A model generated the notes under the pieces. That model saw only the letters and a list, made by a program, of their open reading frames with translations, was not told the origin of the DNA and made no database searches. 5,528 nucleotides of DNA from Rickettsiales bacterium. GTDB lineage: Bacteria > Pseudomonadota > Alphaproteobacteria > Rickettsiales > 21-14-0-20-44-7. Location of the stretch: positions 1-5,528 of the forward strand of contig JALZVI010000101.1 in assembly GCA_023301015.1 (NCBI GenBank), read 5' to 3'. The translations under genes and the position numbers were made by a program. Shown here piece by piece: positions 5,521 to 5,528 of this stretch (position 1 is the stretch's first letter; each line of letters opens with the position of its first letter).

Positions 5521-5528
5521 ATTAAAAT

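Larger units (their letters stand above)
5105..5528. other. Long intergenic region without a convincing protein gene
   Basis: These 424 bases hold no open frame I would call a gene. Two overlapping plus-strand frames (5207-5446 and 5223-5432) have hydrophobic N-termini made from T-rich sequence, no ribosome binding site and no family resemblance. The region does hold palindromes: TGCATTTT twice in tandem (5224-5239), GCCAAAAATTGGC (5284-5296), CCCGCGCGGG (5297-5306), CCCGATTATCGGG (5334-5346), the branched structure at 5379-5464 and TTATACGTATAA (5471-5482). There is also a minus-strand promoter at 5491-5520. Such density of dyads suggests RNA or regulatory function, or a decayed element. Confidence 0.6.

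Overview
The window reads as an alphaproteobacterial chromosome segment of moderate GC. Two things point there. The first is the order hisS-prfA. The second is an isocitrate dehydrogenase of the long (about 480 residue) Rickettsia/Thermus type, with a C-terminal extension and a terminal YSLAQGE, instead of the roughly 400-residue enzyme of most Alphaproteobacteria. TTAA-spaced motifs resembling sites of CtrA, the alphaproteobacterial cell-cycle regulator, sit over several promoters. I cannot name a genus; a Rickettsiales-like or Micavibrio-like lineage is a guess.

Layout: 1-948 (+) is the 3' part of hisS (histidyl-tRNA synthetase), cut by the window edge. 956-2017 (+) is a complete prfA (release factor 1), seven bases downstream and probably in the same operon. 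The gene often found next, prmC (the RF1/RF2 glutamine methyltransferase), is not here. Its place holds two small genes of unknown function in tandem, 2071-2508 and 2582-3133 (+), each with its own promoter. They look like diverged copies of one small alpha/beta, receiver-like protein. The second runs 101 bases into the 3' end of the convergent icd gene (3033-4469, -). Upstream of icd on the same strand is an unknown, charged, helical protein (4547-5044, -). The last 424 bases hold no convincing protein gene. They do hold a good minus-strand promoter, palindromes and a branched inverted-repeat structure that could be a small RNA.

How the parts relate: hisS, prfA and icd are housekeeping genes (translation and the TCA cycle). 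The three unknown genes form an accessory set, and all three have TTGACA-type promoters overlaid by two RTTAAY blocks exactly one helical turn apart. This suggests a shared regulator, possibly CtrA-like, although the internal spacing is N6 and not the classical N7. The 2582 gene appears to be transcribed from its own first base (leaderless). The 2071 gene has its ribosome binding site inside a hairpin that would form only in read-through transcripts from prfA. These regulatory features and the overprinted gene tail are the most unusual content. No mobile element, CRISPR array, rRNA or recognisable tRNA was found.
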